Shown: in pieces, positions 43,948-52,605 of the stretch
How positions within the stretch are numbered: the stretch's first letter is position 1
Layout of the letters: every line of letters starts with the position of its first letter
Source of the DNA: Fodinibacter sp963811825
Lineage (GTDB): Bacteria; Actinomycetota; Actinomycetes; Actinomycetales; Dermatophilaceae
Assembly: GCA_963811825.1 (NCBI GenBank)
Contig: CAWESS010000036.1
Coordinates: 62,001-126,000 of the forward strand
Direction: 5' to 3'
Length of the DNA stretch: 64,000 nt
The notes under the pieces: model-generated
The model's database searches: none
The model's input: only the letters and a program-made list of their open reading frames with translations
What the model was told of the DNA's origin: nothing
Position numbers and translations under genes: made by a program

Positions 43948-44918
43948 ATGCGTCAGGCAGCACGTCAGGGGGCCACCCGGCGCACCCTCGTCGCCGGTGC
44001 CCTCGGTGCCCTCGCCCTCTCCGCGGCGGGCTGCGGCATCCGTCTCGAGGACGACGCCCCGCGCGTTCCGCTGGTGCCGACCCGCACCCCCGTGCCGGCC
44101 GAGGCCGAGCTCGTGGCCCTCACCACCGAGACGCTGGCGCTCGCCGAGCTGGCGGCGACCGCGCCGGGTGCCCTCGCAGCCGCGCTCACGACGATCCACC
44201 GCCGCCAGCACACCGTGCTGCGCACCACGTTGCTGCGCCAGCAGGTGCCGGCTGCCCTGCTCGACGCCCCTCCGAGCGCAGCCCGCGAGCCCCGAGCACG
44301 TCCCCGTCGGCGTCAGGGTCGCCCTCCCCCACACCCTCGCCCACGGCATCCGCGCTCGAGACGCTCGCCGCCGCTGAGGCCGCGTCGGCGGCTCGCGCCG
44401 CCGAGTTCGCCGGAGCCGAGGCCGACCTGCTCGCCACCCTCGCGTCGCTGCACGCCCAGCGCTATGCCGCCGCGACCCTGTTGTCCGGCCGTCCGCCGAC
44501 GGTGCCGACCGACCCGGTGGCGGGGGCTGCGGTCGAGGCGCTGGCGGCATCCACGGCCGCGGCCGTGTACCTGTTCGAGGTGGTCAGTGCCCGCTCGGGG
44601 GGCGCCCAGCGCACCCGCTCCGACGCCACCCTCGAGGTGCTGCGGCGGCTGCGTGCCGACCAGGTGGCCGGCGGGAGCTCGCCGGAGGGCACGATCGGCC
44701 ACCCGCTGCCCTTCCCCGTCGAGACGAGCGCGGATGCCGCTCGCCTGGCTCGCGAGGCCCTCCTCGCCCTGCGCGCGGGGTACGGCGAGCACCTCGGTGC
44801 GCTCGCGGCATCCGAGAGCGGGGCCGGCCTGTCGGCGGCGACCCGGTGGCTGGGGACGGTCGAGGTGCAGGCCCACCGCTGGGGGCTGGAGCTCGAGCCG
44901 TTCCCGGCGCTCGCGTGA
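43948..44918 (+). CDS. Tat-exported DUF4439-like lipoprotein (frameshifted)
   Basis: The N-terminus ATRRTLVAGALGALALSAAG followed by Cys looks like a twin-arginine signal with a lipobox. Helical segments follow (LVALTTETLALAELAATAPG, AALTTIHRRQHTVLRTTLLR). The frame breaks near 44285-44300 and resumes as TASALETLAAAEAASAARAA, AEADLLATLASLHAQRYAAA and, at the end, GLSAATRWLGTVEVQAHRWG. The pattern of two ferritin-like helical halves fits DUF4439. Total length 971 bases is one short of a multiple of three, so a one-base deletion is likely. In actinobacteria this gene commonly lies beside rimP, as here. Function unknown. Confidence 0.8.
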
Positions 44919-45811
44919 GCGCGGTCGCCCTGCCGGCCGACTGGGTGGCGCGGATCTCGGCCTACCCGGCGGACGGAGGCCCCGCGGGCGCGGAATGGGT
45001 GGCCACGGTGCCTCGACGCCTCGACGAGGCGCTCGAGCGGTGGGGCCTGGTCGTCGACGGTGCGCCCCGCACCGGCTGGACGGCGGTCGTCGTCCCGGTG
45101 GTGCGTGACGGCGAGCCGCTGGCGCTCAAGGTCACCTGGCCGCACCCCGAGGGCGAGCACGAGGCCCTGGCCCTGCGCACGTGGGCCGGGTCGGGCGCGG
45201 TGCGCCTGGTCGCGGCGCTGCCGTCCGAGGGACTGTTGCTGCTCGAGCGGCTCGACGCCGACTCCGACCTCAGCGAGATGTGGGTCGACGAGGCGTGCGA
45301 GGTGGTCGGCGGGCTGCTCGCGAGGCTCCACGTGGCGGCGCCGCCACAGGTCCCGCGACTGCCCCAGTACCTGGCACCGCACCTCGATCGGATGCCGGGG
45401 CGCGCGGCCGTGCCCCGGCGCGTCGTCGCGCGGACGCAGGGACTGGCGCGTGAGCTGCTGGGCGGTCAGGTGCCGGAGGTGCTGCTGCACACCGACCTGC
45501 ACTTCGAGAACGTGCTGCGGGGTCCGCAGGGGTGGACCGCGATCGACCCCAAGCCCGTGGCCGGACACCCGGGGTTCGACCTGTTCCCCCTGCTGCACAA
45601 CCGGGTCGACGAGCTGGGCACGGGGGCGGCCTTCCGCTGGTCCGTGCGGCACCGGGTGTCCCTGGCTGCCGAGGCTGCGGGGATCGACCTCGACGAGGCG
45701 TTCGCGTGGACGTTGCTGCGGGCAGGGGTCGAGGTCAGCTGGGTCAGCGAGACCGGCAGCGCCGACGACCTCAGCCTGCACGTCGCCCTGACCAAGGCGC
45801 TGGACGAGTAG
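44915..45811 (+). CDS. APH(6)/hydroxyurea-phosphotransferase-like kinase
   Basis: A 298-residue protein kinase-like fold enzyme. The catalytic loop is VLLHTDLHFENVLRGPQGW and the metal motif AIDPKPVAGHPGFDLFPLL, both laid out as in APH(6) streptomycin kinases and hydroxyurea phosphotransferase; ATP-site residues are in PLALKVTWPHPEGEHEALAL. Family members inactivate aminoglycosides or phosphorylate small metabolites; resistance is not implied without testing. GTG start overlaps the lipoprotein stop (GTGA). Confidence 0.85.
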   Translation: MSAVALPADWVARISAYPADGGPAGAEWVATVPRRLDEALERWGLVVDGAPRTGWTAVVVPVVRDGEPLALKVTWPHPEGEHEALALRTWAGSGAVRLVAALPSEGLLLLERLDADSDLSEMWVDEACEVVGGLLARLHVAAPPQVPRLPQYLAPHLDRMPGRAAVPRRVVARTQGLARELLGGQVPEVLLHTDLHFENVLRGPQGWTAIDPKPVAGHPGFDLFPLLHNRVDELGTGAAFRWSVRHRVSLAAEAAGIDLDEAFAWTLLRAGVEVSWVSETGSADDLSLHVALTKALDE

Positions 45812-45822
45812 CCGTCGCCCCA

Positions 45823-45872
45823 CGGGAGTCGAACCCCGGGTGCACGGATTCGCGAGCGGTATCACCTCGACC
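45823..45872 (-). repeat. 50-bp dispersed repeat, copy 2 (T-arm-like hairpin)
   Basis: Read on the minus strand it starts GGTCGAGGTGATACCGCTCG and ends in CGGGGTTCGACTCCCG; 45 of 50 positions match copy 1 at 18262. Lies 12 bases after the kinase stop and 34 bases before the next gene. Confidence 0.7.
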
Positions 45873-45905
45873 CCGCGGGAGCCCGGCCCGGCATACGGTG
45901 GGGAG

Positions 45906-47939
45906 ATGGCGAACCGGCTCCGACACTCGCTCAGCCCGTACCTCCTCCAGCACGCCGACAACCCCGTCGACTGGCAGGAGTGGGGTGACGACGCCTTCGC
46001 CGAGGCCGCGCGCCGGGACGTGCCGATCCTGCTCTCCGTCGGCTACGCGGCCTGCCACTGGTGCCACGTCATGGCGCACGAGTCGTTCGAGGACGACCAG
46101 GTCGCCGCAGCCGTCAACGACCGGTACGTCGCGATCAAGGTCGACCGGGAGGAGCGTCCCGACGTCGACGCCGTCTACATGTCGGCGACCACCGCCCTGA
46201 CCGGTCACGGCGGCTGGCCGATGACCTGCCTGCTCACGCCTGCGGGCGACCCGTTCTTCGCCGGCACCTACCTGCCCAAGGCCCAGTTCCTCTCGCTCCT
46301 GGACAACGCCGCCCACGCCTGGGAGACCGACCGCGAGCGGGTGCTGACGTCGGGTGCCAGCGTCGCCGAGCGGCTGCGCGAGCTCACCGGCCCACCCGCG
46401 CCGACCGCCATCGACGCGGCCGTCTGCGACACGGCCGCCCGCCGGCTGCGCTCGACCTACGACGTGGCGCGCGGCGGCTTCGGTGGCGCCCCGAAGTTCC
46501 CGCCGTCGATGGTCCTGGAGTTCCTCCTGCGGCACCACGCCCGCACCGGGTCCGCCGACGCGCTCGCCATGGCTCGTGGGACCGCCGAGGCGATGGCACG
46601 TGGTGGCATGTACGACCAGCTCGGCGGAGGGTTCGCCCGGTACTCCGTCGACGCGAACTGGGTGGTGCCCCACTTCGAGAAGATGCTCTACGACAACGCC
46701 CTGCTCCTGCGCGTGTACGCCCACCTGTGGCGAGCGACCGGAGACGACCTCGCCCGCCGGGTGGCCCTCGAGACCGCCGAGTTCCTCCTGCGCGACCTGC
46801 TCACGGACGAGGGGGCGTTCGCGTCGGCCCTGGACGCCGACACCGTCGTCGACGGCCACTCCCACGAGGGCCTGACCTACGCCTGGTCCCCCGACCAGCT
46901 CGCCGAGGTGCTCGGCGCCGATGACGGGGAGCGCGCGGCCCGGCTGCTCGGCGTCACCCCCGAGGGAACCTTCGAGGCCGGCACCTCGACCCTGCAGCTG
47001 CGCACCGACCCCGACGACCCGCGCTGGTGGCAGGACACGCGTCAGCGACTGCTCGCCGCCCGCGGCACCCGCCCCCAGCCGAGCCGCGACGACAAGGTGG
47101 TCACGGCCTGGAACGGCCTGGCCATCGCCGCCCTCGCCGACGCGGGCGTGCTCCTGGACCGACCCGACCTCGTCGCTGCGGCCGAGACAGCGGCCGCCTA
47201 CGTCCTCGCCACCCACGACGTCGCCAGTCGCGACGACCCCGACGGCACCGACCGGGTGCTGCGCCGCACCTCGCGCGCCGGACAGGTCGGCCCCGCCCCC
47301 GCCGTCCTCGACGACCACGCCAACCTCGCCGAGGGTCTGCTCGCCCTCCACCAGGCGACGGGAGACGCTCGCTGGGGGGAGGCCGCGGCATCCCTGCTCG
47401 ACCGGGCGCTCGCAGGCTTCGTCGACGCCGACGGCACGGTCCACGACACGGCCCACGACGCCCCCGCGCTCTTCGCCCGGCCCGCCGGACGTTCGGACAA
47501 CGCCGAGCCCAGCGGCGCCGCAGCCCTGGCCGGCGCCCTGCTCACGCACGCCGCCCTGACCGGCTCACCCCGCCACGCGGAGGCGGCCACCGTCGCCCTC
47601 GATGCCTGCGGGCCCGTCGCCCTGCAGGACCCGCGGTTCGCCGGGTGGTCACTGGCGGTCGCCGAGGCCGCGCTGGCGGGGCCGCTGCAGGTCGCCGTCG
47701 TCGGTGAGGGGGCGGGCGCGCAGGCCCTGCTCGAGGTGGCCCGCGCCAGCACCTCCCCCGGCCTCGTCCTCATGCACGGGATGCCGGACGCACCGGGCCG
47801 CGCCCTCCTCGCCGACCGGCCCCTCGTCAACGGCGGGCCCGCGGCCTACGTGTGCCGGGGCTTCGTGTGCGATCGCCCGGTCACCGGGGTCGCCGAGCTG
47901 ACCTCGGCCCTCAGCGTCGGAGGCCAGGGCCCGAACTGA
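45906..47939 (+). CDS. DUF255 thioredoxin-domain protein (YyaL/SSP411-like)
   Basis: A 677-residue protein. The N-terminal thioredoxin-like domain carries NRLRHSLSPYLLQHADNPVD and the redox-like motif C50-H-W-C53-H in SVGYAACHWCHVMAHESF, followed by ALTGHGGWPMTCLLTPAGDP. The rest is an (alpha/alpha)6-barrel of the kind seen in N-acylglucosamine 2-epimerase-type enzymes (GGMYDQLGGGFARYSVDANW, VVPHFEKMLYDNALLLRVYA). The family is found from bacteria to human SPATA20; its reaction is not established. ATG start follows GGGAG. Confidence 0.92.
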   Translation: MANRLRHSLSPYLLQHADNPVDWQEWGDDAFAEAARRDVPILLSVGYAACHWCHVMAHESFEDDQVAAAVNDRYVAIKVDREERPDVDAVYMSATTALTGHGGWPMTCLLTPAGDPFFAGTYLPKAQFLSLLDNAAHAWETDRERVLTSGASVAERLRELTGPPAPTAIDAAVCDTAARRLRSTYDVARGGFGGAPKFPPSMVLEFLLRHHARTGSADALAMARGTAEAMARGGMYDQLGGGFARYSVDANWVVPHFEKMLYDNALLLRVYAHLWRATGDDLARRVALETAEFLLRDLLTDEGAFASALDADTVVDGHSHEGLTYAWSPDQLAEVLGADDGERAARLLGVTPEGTFEAGTSTLQLRTDPDDPRWWQDTRQRLLAARGTRPQPSRDDKVVTAWNGLAIAALADAGVLLDRPDLVAAAETAAAYVLATHDVASRDDPDGTDRVLRRTSRAGQVGPAPAVLDDHANLAEGLLALHQATGDARWGEAAASLLDRALAGFVDADGTVHDTAHDAPALFARPAGRSDNAEPSGAAALAGALLTHAALTGSPRHAEAATVALDACGPVALQDPRFAGWSLAVAEAALAGPLQVAVVGEGAGAQALLEVARASTSPGLVLMHGMPDAPGRALLADRPLVNGGPAAYVCRGFVCDRPVTGVAELTSALSVGGQGPN

Positions 47940-47984
47940 CGGACGTTCGCAGACGTGGGACACGGCATCCGCAAGAATGCCCGC

Positions 47985-49910
47985 GTGAGCGCTTCGGTGG
48001 ACCCGCCCTCGATCCCGCCTCCCGCGACGTCCCTGCCTGCCGGCACGAGCACGGAGCGGGAGGTGATGTTCCGGGCGCGGGTCGCGCGGTGGTGGCCCGA
48101 CCTGCTCGGCGGCCTCACGGCGGCCTACGGCGCGGACCGGGCCGCCGAGCTCGGCGCCGACCTGCTCGACCTCGCGGCCGATGCCTATGCGGCGCGCCCG
48201 GACCGCCTCCACGTCCGAGACCTGGAGCGGATGCTGCGCCCGGACTGGCTGCAGGACCCCTCGATGATCGGGTACGCCGCGTACACCGAGCGCTTCGCGG
48301 GCGACCTGCGCGGGGTGGCCGACCACCTGCCCTACCTCGACGAGCTCGGCGTGCGCTACCTGCACCTCATGCCCCTGCTGCTCCCCCGCGACGGCGACAG
48401 CGACGGCGGGTATGCCGTGGCCGACTACCGCTCCGTGCGCGCCGACCTCGGGACGATGGACGACCTCGAGCACCTGGCCGCCCGGTTGCACGACTCGGGG
48501 ATGAGCCTCGTGCTCGACCTCGTGCTCAACCACGTGGCGCGCGAGCACGAGTGGGCGGTCCTGGCGCGCGCGGGTGACCCTGCCCACCGGGCGTACTTCC
48601 ACGTCTTCCCCGACCGCGAGATGCCGGACGCCTACGAGCGCACGCTGCCCGAGGTCTTCCCCGACTTCGCACCGGGCAACTTCACGTGGGACGACGACCT
48701 CGACGGGTGGGTGTGGACGACGTTCAACGAGTTCCAGTGGGACGTCAACTGGAGCAACCCTGCGGTGCTGCGCGAGTACGCGTCGATCATCCTCGACCTG
48801 GCCAACCGTGGCGTCGACGTGCTGCGCCTGGACGCCATCGCGTTCCTCTGGAAGCGGCTCGGCACCGACTGCCAGGGGGAGCCCGAGGTCCACGCGCTCA
48901 CCCAGGTGCTGCGCGCCGTGACCCGGATCGCCTGTCCTGCAGTCGCTTTCAAGGCCGAGGCGATCGTTGCACCGACCAAGCTGCTGCCCTACCTCGGCAC
49001 CGGCACCTTCAGCGGGAAGGTCAGCGACCTCGCGTACCACAACAGCCTCATGGTCCACGTGTGGTCGATGCTCGCGACACGCGACGTGCGCCTGGCCGCC
49101 CACGCCCTCGGCTCGCTGGCGCCCAAGCCGGCGACGGCGACGTGGCTGACCTACCTGCGCTGCCACGACGACATCGGCTGGGCGATCATGGACGAGGATG
49201 CCGCGGCGGTCGGCGTGGGCGGTCACTCGCACCGCAGCTTCCTGGCGCACTGGTACGCCGGGGACCACTACGGCTCACCCGCCCGCGGCCTGGTCTTCCA
49301 GTACAACCCCGAGACCGACGACGGGCGCACGAGCGGCACCGCGGCATCCCTCATCGGTCTCCAGTCGGCGGGCACGCCTGCCGAGGTGGATGCCGCGGCG
49401 GCGGCCCTGCGGCTGGCCAACGCGCTGGTCCTGGGCTGGGGCGGCATCCCGGTCATCTGGAGCGGTGACGAGCTCGGGCAGCCGAACGATCCGCGGTGGG
49501 CGCTCGAGCCCGGCCACGGCGACGACAACCGCTGGGCGCACCGGCCGCGGCTGGACTGGGAGCGGGCCGAGCAGCGGCACGACCGCACGACCACCGCCGG
49601 TCGGGTGTTCGGTGACCTCGTCGAGCTCGTGCGCGCTCGGGGCCGGTTGACGCACCTGCACGGGTCGGTCGAGACGCAGATCGGGCCGGTCGACGACCCC
49701 GGGGTGCTCGTCACGGTGCGCGAGCACCCGGTCGGGCGGTTCGTCGGGGTGCACAACGTGACGCCGCAGTGGCGGCCGTGGCCGGGCTGGCGGGTCAACG
49801 AGCTGGGCGTCGCGGATGCCGTCGACGAGATCACCGGGGAGCCGCTGCCCTGGGGCGGGGACGGGAACGTGTGGCTGCCGCCGTACGCCGTCCTCTGGCT
49901 CACCACCTGA
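47985..49910 (+). CDS. Amylosucrase-like GH13 enzyme
   Basis: About 641 residues. A helical N-terminal domain (residues 1-100) precedes the GH13 barrel, as in amylosucrase. Active-site motifs: LVLDLVLNHVAREHEWAVLA (region I), VDVLRLDAIAFLWKRLGTD with the nucleophile Asp, AVAFKAEAIVAPTKLLPYL with the acid/base Glu, and TYLRCHDDIGWAIMDEDAAA with the third Asp. Amylosucrases split sucrose and build alpha-glucan or reverse it; specificity (sucrose, trehalose or other) is inferred only from family. Start GTG 47985 chosen; an in-frame upstream start adds only 10 residues. Confidence 0.9.
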   Translation: MSASVDPPSIPPPATSLPAGTSTEREVMFRARVARWWPDLLGGLTAAYGADRAAELGADLLDLAADAYAARPDRLHVRDLERMLRPDWLQDPSMIGYAAYTERFAGDLRGVADHLPYLDELGVRYLHLMPLLLPRDGDSDGGYAVADYRSVRADLGTMDDLEHLAARLHDSGMSLVLDLVLNHVAREHEWAVLARAGDPAHRAYFHVFPDREMPDAYERTLPEVFPDFAPGNFTWDDDLDGWVWTTFNEFQWDVNWSNPAVLREYASIILDLANRGVDVLRLDAIAFLWKRLGTDCQGEPEVHALTQVLRAVTRIACPAVAFKAEAIVAPTKLLPYLGTGTFSGKVSDLAYHNSLMVHVWSMLATRDVRLAAHALGSLAPKPATATWLTYLRCHDDIGWAIMDEDAAAVGVGGHSHRSFLAHWYAGDHYGSPARGLVFQYNPETDDGRTSGTAASLIGLQSAGTPAEVDAAAAALRLANALVLGWGGIPVIWSGDELGQPNDPRWALEPGHGDDNRWAHRPRLDWERAEQRHDRTTTAGRVFGDLVELVRARGRLTHLHGSVETQIGPVDDPGVLVTVREHPVGRFVGVHNVTPQWRPWPGWRVNELGVADAVDEITGEPLPWGGDGNVWLPPYAVLWLTT

Positions 49911-49926
49911 CCCACCGACTCATGTC

Positions 49927-49974
49927 GGGTGTGTGTGATTTCCGTCCAAATGCCGACGGTCTTCACACACACCC
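49927..49974. repeat. 12-bp-arm hairpin, left flank of second AbiEi/DUF559-like gene
   Basis: GGGTGTGTGTGA (49927-49938) and its exact complement (49963-49974), with an inner CCGTC/GACGG stem (42-46, 55-59). The stop codon and last three codons of the minus-strand gene lie inside the right arm. A related 40-base hairpin lies at the other end of the gene in inverted orientation. Confidence 0.85.
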
Positions 49975-50916
49975 GTCGTCCCCGAGCCCCTGACGGACCT
50001 GGGCCATGAACTCCGCCTCGCAGAGCCGCATCCCGATGAGGTCGAGCCGCAGCACCCGGTCATCGTCGAGCACGACGGCGTTCTGTCGGAGGTTGTCGTC
50101 GGTCACAGCGAGCCCCATGCGGTGCCCTGCCCCGTCGATCTCCACCACCAGGCGGGAGCCTGCCCATCGCACATCGAGGTAGATGCGACCCGCCGGGGTC
50201 GTGCGCACCTCCTGACGGACCGGCTCGGGGAGTCCATAGGTGCGGCACAACCGGGCGAAGTCGAGCTCGCCCAGCGAGTGAGCACCGTCCGCGATGTCGG
50301 CGATGACCTGCTGGACGAACCTCCGACGCGTGCGACCACGCACCAGCTCGGACGCCGAGAGCAGCCGGGCACCGGTGGTAAGCCGCTGTTGGACCACCAT
50401 GCACAGGATCAGCGCCGCTTGCCGGTCGCTCGCGGCCCAGTGAGCCGCACGAAGCGCTGCGACCTCGACTCGGGTGCGCGGCAGCCCAGCACCGTGGCGC
50501 TCCTCTGCCATCCTCGCGACCCGGTGGATCCGCACTCCGGTGGCGCGAGGGCAGCGGGCGTTGCGCGGCACCGACACATGGACCACCGGCTCGGTGTACC
50601 GCGTGAGCCCAGCCGCCCGGAGGGCCGTCACCCCATCGATGAGAGCCGCCCGCTCGGCGACCTCCCAGACGGCGCGCCAGGAGTGCGCCGTCTCTGACAG
50701 GGCCCCGGTGTGCAGCGCCACGGTGTGCCGGCCGTGCCTGACCCAGCGTTCTGCATTCACCTCGCGACGGACAGCGCTGTGGTCGAAGCCCAGTTTCGCA
50801 AGCCGACCGAGGCTGAGCACTCCGCCGAACTCCTCTGCAGCCTCCTTGGCGACCAAGCGCATCTCCGCCCGGGAAGGTGATTCGGCCCGGGCCGGTCGGG
50901 GCGGGTCCGTCGGCAT
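49963..50916 (-). CDS. AbiEi-antitoxin-like / DUF559-type endonuclease-fold protein
   Basis: A 317-residue protein with an AbiEi-like winged-helix N-terminus (EFGGVLSLGRLAKLGFDHSA, VRREVNAERWVRHGRHTVAL) and a C-terminal Vsr/DUF559-type nuclease fold: YLDVRWAGSRLVVEIDGAGH holds the Asp and Glu of a PD-(D/E)XK-like site and LRQNAVVLDDDRVLRLDLIG follows in the usual place. It resembles the gene at 33190-34225 in layout, not closely in sequence. It stands alone with no toxin partner and is bracketed by matched GTGTGTGAA hairpins. Its coding end forms one arm of the nearer hairpin. Function unknown. Confidence 0.8.
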   Translation of the reverse strand: MPTDPPRPARAESPSRAEMRLVAKEAAEEFGGVLSLGRLAKLGFDHSAVRREVNAERWVRHGRHTVALHTGALSETAHSWRAVWEVAERAALIDGVTALRAAGLTRYTEPVVHVSVPRNARCPRATGVRIHRVARMAEERHGAGLPRTRVEVAALRAAHWAASDRQAALILCMVVQQRLTTGARLLSASELVRGRTRRRFVQQVIADIADGAHSLGELDFARLCRTYGLPEPVRQEVRTTPAGRIYLDVRWAGSRLVVEIDGAGHRMGLAVTDDNLRQNAVVLDDDRVLRLDLIGMRLCEAEFMAQVRQGLGDDGCV

Positions 50917-50987
50917 CCGGCCAGCATGACGACGTCGTGCGATGGGGCTTCAGAGATATCCACAGGCTGCCGTCGGCACCCTCGCGG

Positions 50988-51029
50988 TGTGTGTGAAAAG
51001 CCTCGGGATATGGACGTTCTTCACACACA
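50988..51029. repeat. 10-bp-arm hairpin, right flank of second AbiEi/DUF559-like gene
   Basis: TGTGTGTGAA (50988-50997) and its exact complement (51020-51029). Aligned with the left element on the opposite strand, 40-base cores share roughly 30 positions, including GTGTGTGAA, TCGG, TGGACG and CACACAC, so the two are inverted copies. Confidence 0.8.
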
Positions 51030-51031
51030 AG

Positions 51032-51053
51032 GGATGCCGGGTGGCCGGCATCC
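51032..51053. terminator. GGATGCCGG inverted pair after the first TauE/SafE gene
   Basis: GGATGCCGG, loop GTGG, exact complement; 9 bases beyond the stop of the minus-strand transporter gene. Confidence 0.65.
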
Positions 51054-51061
51054 GCCTCACC

Positions 51062-51842
51062 TCACCAGGCGCCGAGGAGGTCTCCGGCGATGCGGATGAT
51101 GAACGCCCCGACGACGATGATGAAGACGAACCGCACGAACGCGCTTCCCTGGGCCACTGCCGTGCGAGCGCCGACGTAGCCACCGACCAGGTTGGTCACG
51201 GCCATGACCGCACCGATCGTCCACATGACGTGCCCGCCCGGGATGAACACCGTGAGGGCTCCGAGGTTCGTCGCGAAGTTGGCGATCTTGGCCTTGGCGC
51301 TGGCCTCGAGGAACGCGTACCCCATGAGGCCGACCAGGGCGAAGACCATGAACGACCCGGTGCCCGGCCCGAGCGCCCCGTCGTAGACCCCGATGACGAA
51401 GCCGGTGAGCATCGCGAAGACCGTGTGCCGGTGCCCGGAGAACCGCAGGACGGTGGCCTCTCCGAGCGTCGGCTTGAACAGCGTGTAGGCACCGACGGCG
51501 ATGAGCAGCACGAGGATGATCGGGTAGAAGGCCGACTTGGGGATGTGCAGCCCGATGAGCGCCCCGACGACGGCGCCCACGTAGGCGACCGCCCGCCATC
51601 GGCAGGGCGGTGCGCAGGTCGGGCTTGACCCGGCGGTAGTACGTCACCGACGAGGTCGCCGTGCCCCAGATGGAGCCGAACTTGTTCGTCGCGAGGATCT
51701 GCGCCGGCGTCGCCCCGGGGACCCCGAGCAGCAGGGCCGGCAGCTGCACCAACCCGCCCCCACCGACCACCGCGTCGATCCACCCGGCGAGGAACCCCGC
51801 GAGGGCGAGCAGTGCGATGACCTCGACCCCCGGGTCACTCAC
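51062..51842 (-). CDS. TauE/SafE-family membrane transporter 1 (frameshifted)
   Basis: About 260 residues with eight predicted membrane helices. Opens MSDPGVEVIALLALAGFLAG and has the repeated family motif GGGGLVQLPALLLGVPGATPAQ and, in the second half, GPGTGSFMVFALVGLMGYAF with GYVGARTAVAQGSAFVRFVF. One extra G near 51590 splits the frame; removing it gives 260 codons. TauE/SafE proteins export sulfite, sulfoacetate and related anions. Start GTG 51842 lies 7 bases downstream of the HAD gene stop at 51850. Confidence 0.87.
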
Positions 51843-51849
51843 GCGCGGC

Positions 51850-52605
51850 TCACCCAGCCGTCCACGCGTCGACGAGGTCCAGCACGTCGAGCAGCTCGTG
51901 GGCGCGCCCGTCGGGCACCGCCGTCACCTCGACCCGTTGCGCAGCAGGGATGTCGGAGTGCGGGATCCAGATGGCGCGCATGCCGACCTGCTGCGGCCCG
52001 TGGACGTCCTCGAAGATGCGGTCGCCGACGTAGACGGACCGCCGCGGGTCGACGTCCAGGGCCCGGCAGATCGCCCGGAACGCCTCCGGGTGCGGCTTCA
52101 CGTGGTCGAGCTCGCTGGAGTACAGGTCGGCGTCGACGAGGTCGAGCACCCCGTCACGCTCGAAGATGCCGCGGTGGTACTCGCGGGTCCAGATCGTGTT
52201 CGACAACACGCCGACCCGGATGCCGCGCTCGCGCAGCCCTTCCCACAGGGGCCGCACCTGGGGGTCGGTGTGGGTGTGCGGCTCCCAGAACCCGCGGTAG
52301 GCCGCGAGCGCCAGGTGGTGCCGGTCGTGCGCCGCGTCGATGCCCGCGGCCTCGAGGATGTCGGCCAGGGCGGCCGAGCTGTGCTCGTCACGCCCGCGCC
52401 GCCAGGCCGCGCTCTCGACCTCGAGGATGCGGTCGGCGAGGCGGTGTGCCTCGTCGAGGTCCTCCTGCGGGACGTCCGGGGACGCGACGGGGATGCCGTG
52501 CACCTCGCGTGCGAAGACCCGCCACTGCTCGGGCAGGTCGACCTCGTGCCACGGGGTGAGGGTGCCGCCCCAGTCGAAGATGACGGCATCGACCGGGTGC
52601 GTCAT
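51850..52605 (-). CDS. HAD-superfamily hydrolase
   Basis: A 251-residue phosphatase-like protein. Nucleophile and acid Asp sit in DAVIFDWGGTLTPWHEVDLP, although the second Asp of DxD is Gly (DWGG), a variation also seen in some HAD proteins that still act on phosphate esters less well or not at all. Motif II is GVLSNTIWTREYHRGIFERD, motif III Lys in SSELDHVKPHPEAFRAICRA and motif IV RSVYVGDRIFEDVHGPQQVG. ATG overlaps the proS stop (ATGA), so it is co-translated with proS. Substrate unknown. Confidence 0.85.
   Translation of the reverse strand: MTHPVDAVIFDWGGTLTPWHEVDLPEQWRVFAREVHGIPVASPDVPQEDLDEAHRLADRILEVESAAWRRGRDEHSSAALADILEAAGIDAAHDRHHLALAAYRGFWEPHTHTDPQVRPLWEGLRERGIRVGVLSNTIWTREYHRGIFERDGVLDLVDADLYSSELDHVKPHPEAFRAICRALDVDPRRSVYVGDRIFEDVHGPQQVGMRAIWIPHSDIPAAQRVEVTAVPDGRAHELLDVLDLVDAWTAG

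Noticed and set aside
44915..45811. Acquired aminoglycoside-resistance gene
   Set aside because: Base composition matches its neighbours, there is no mobile element, and the family includes housekeeping kinases.
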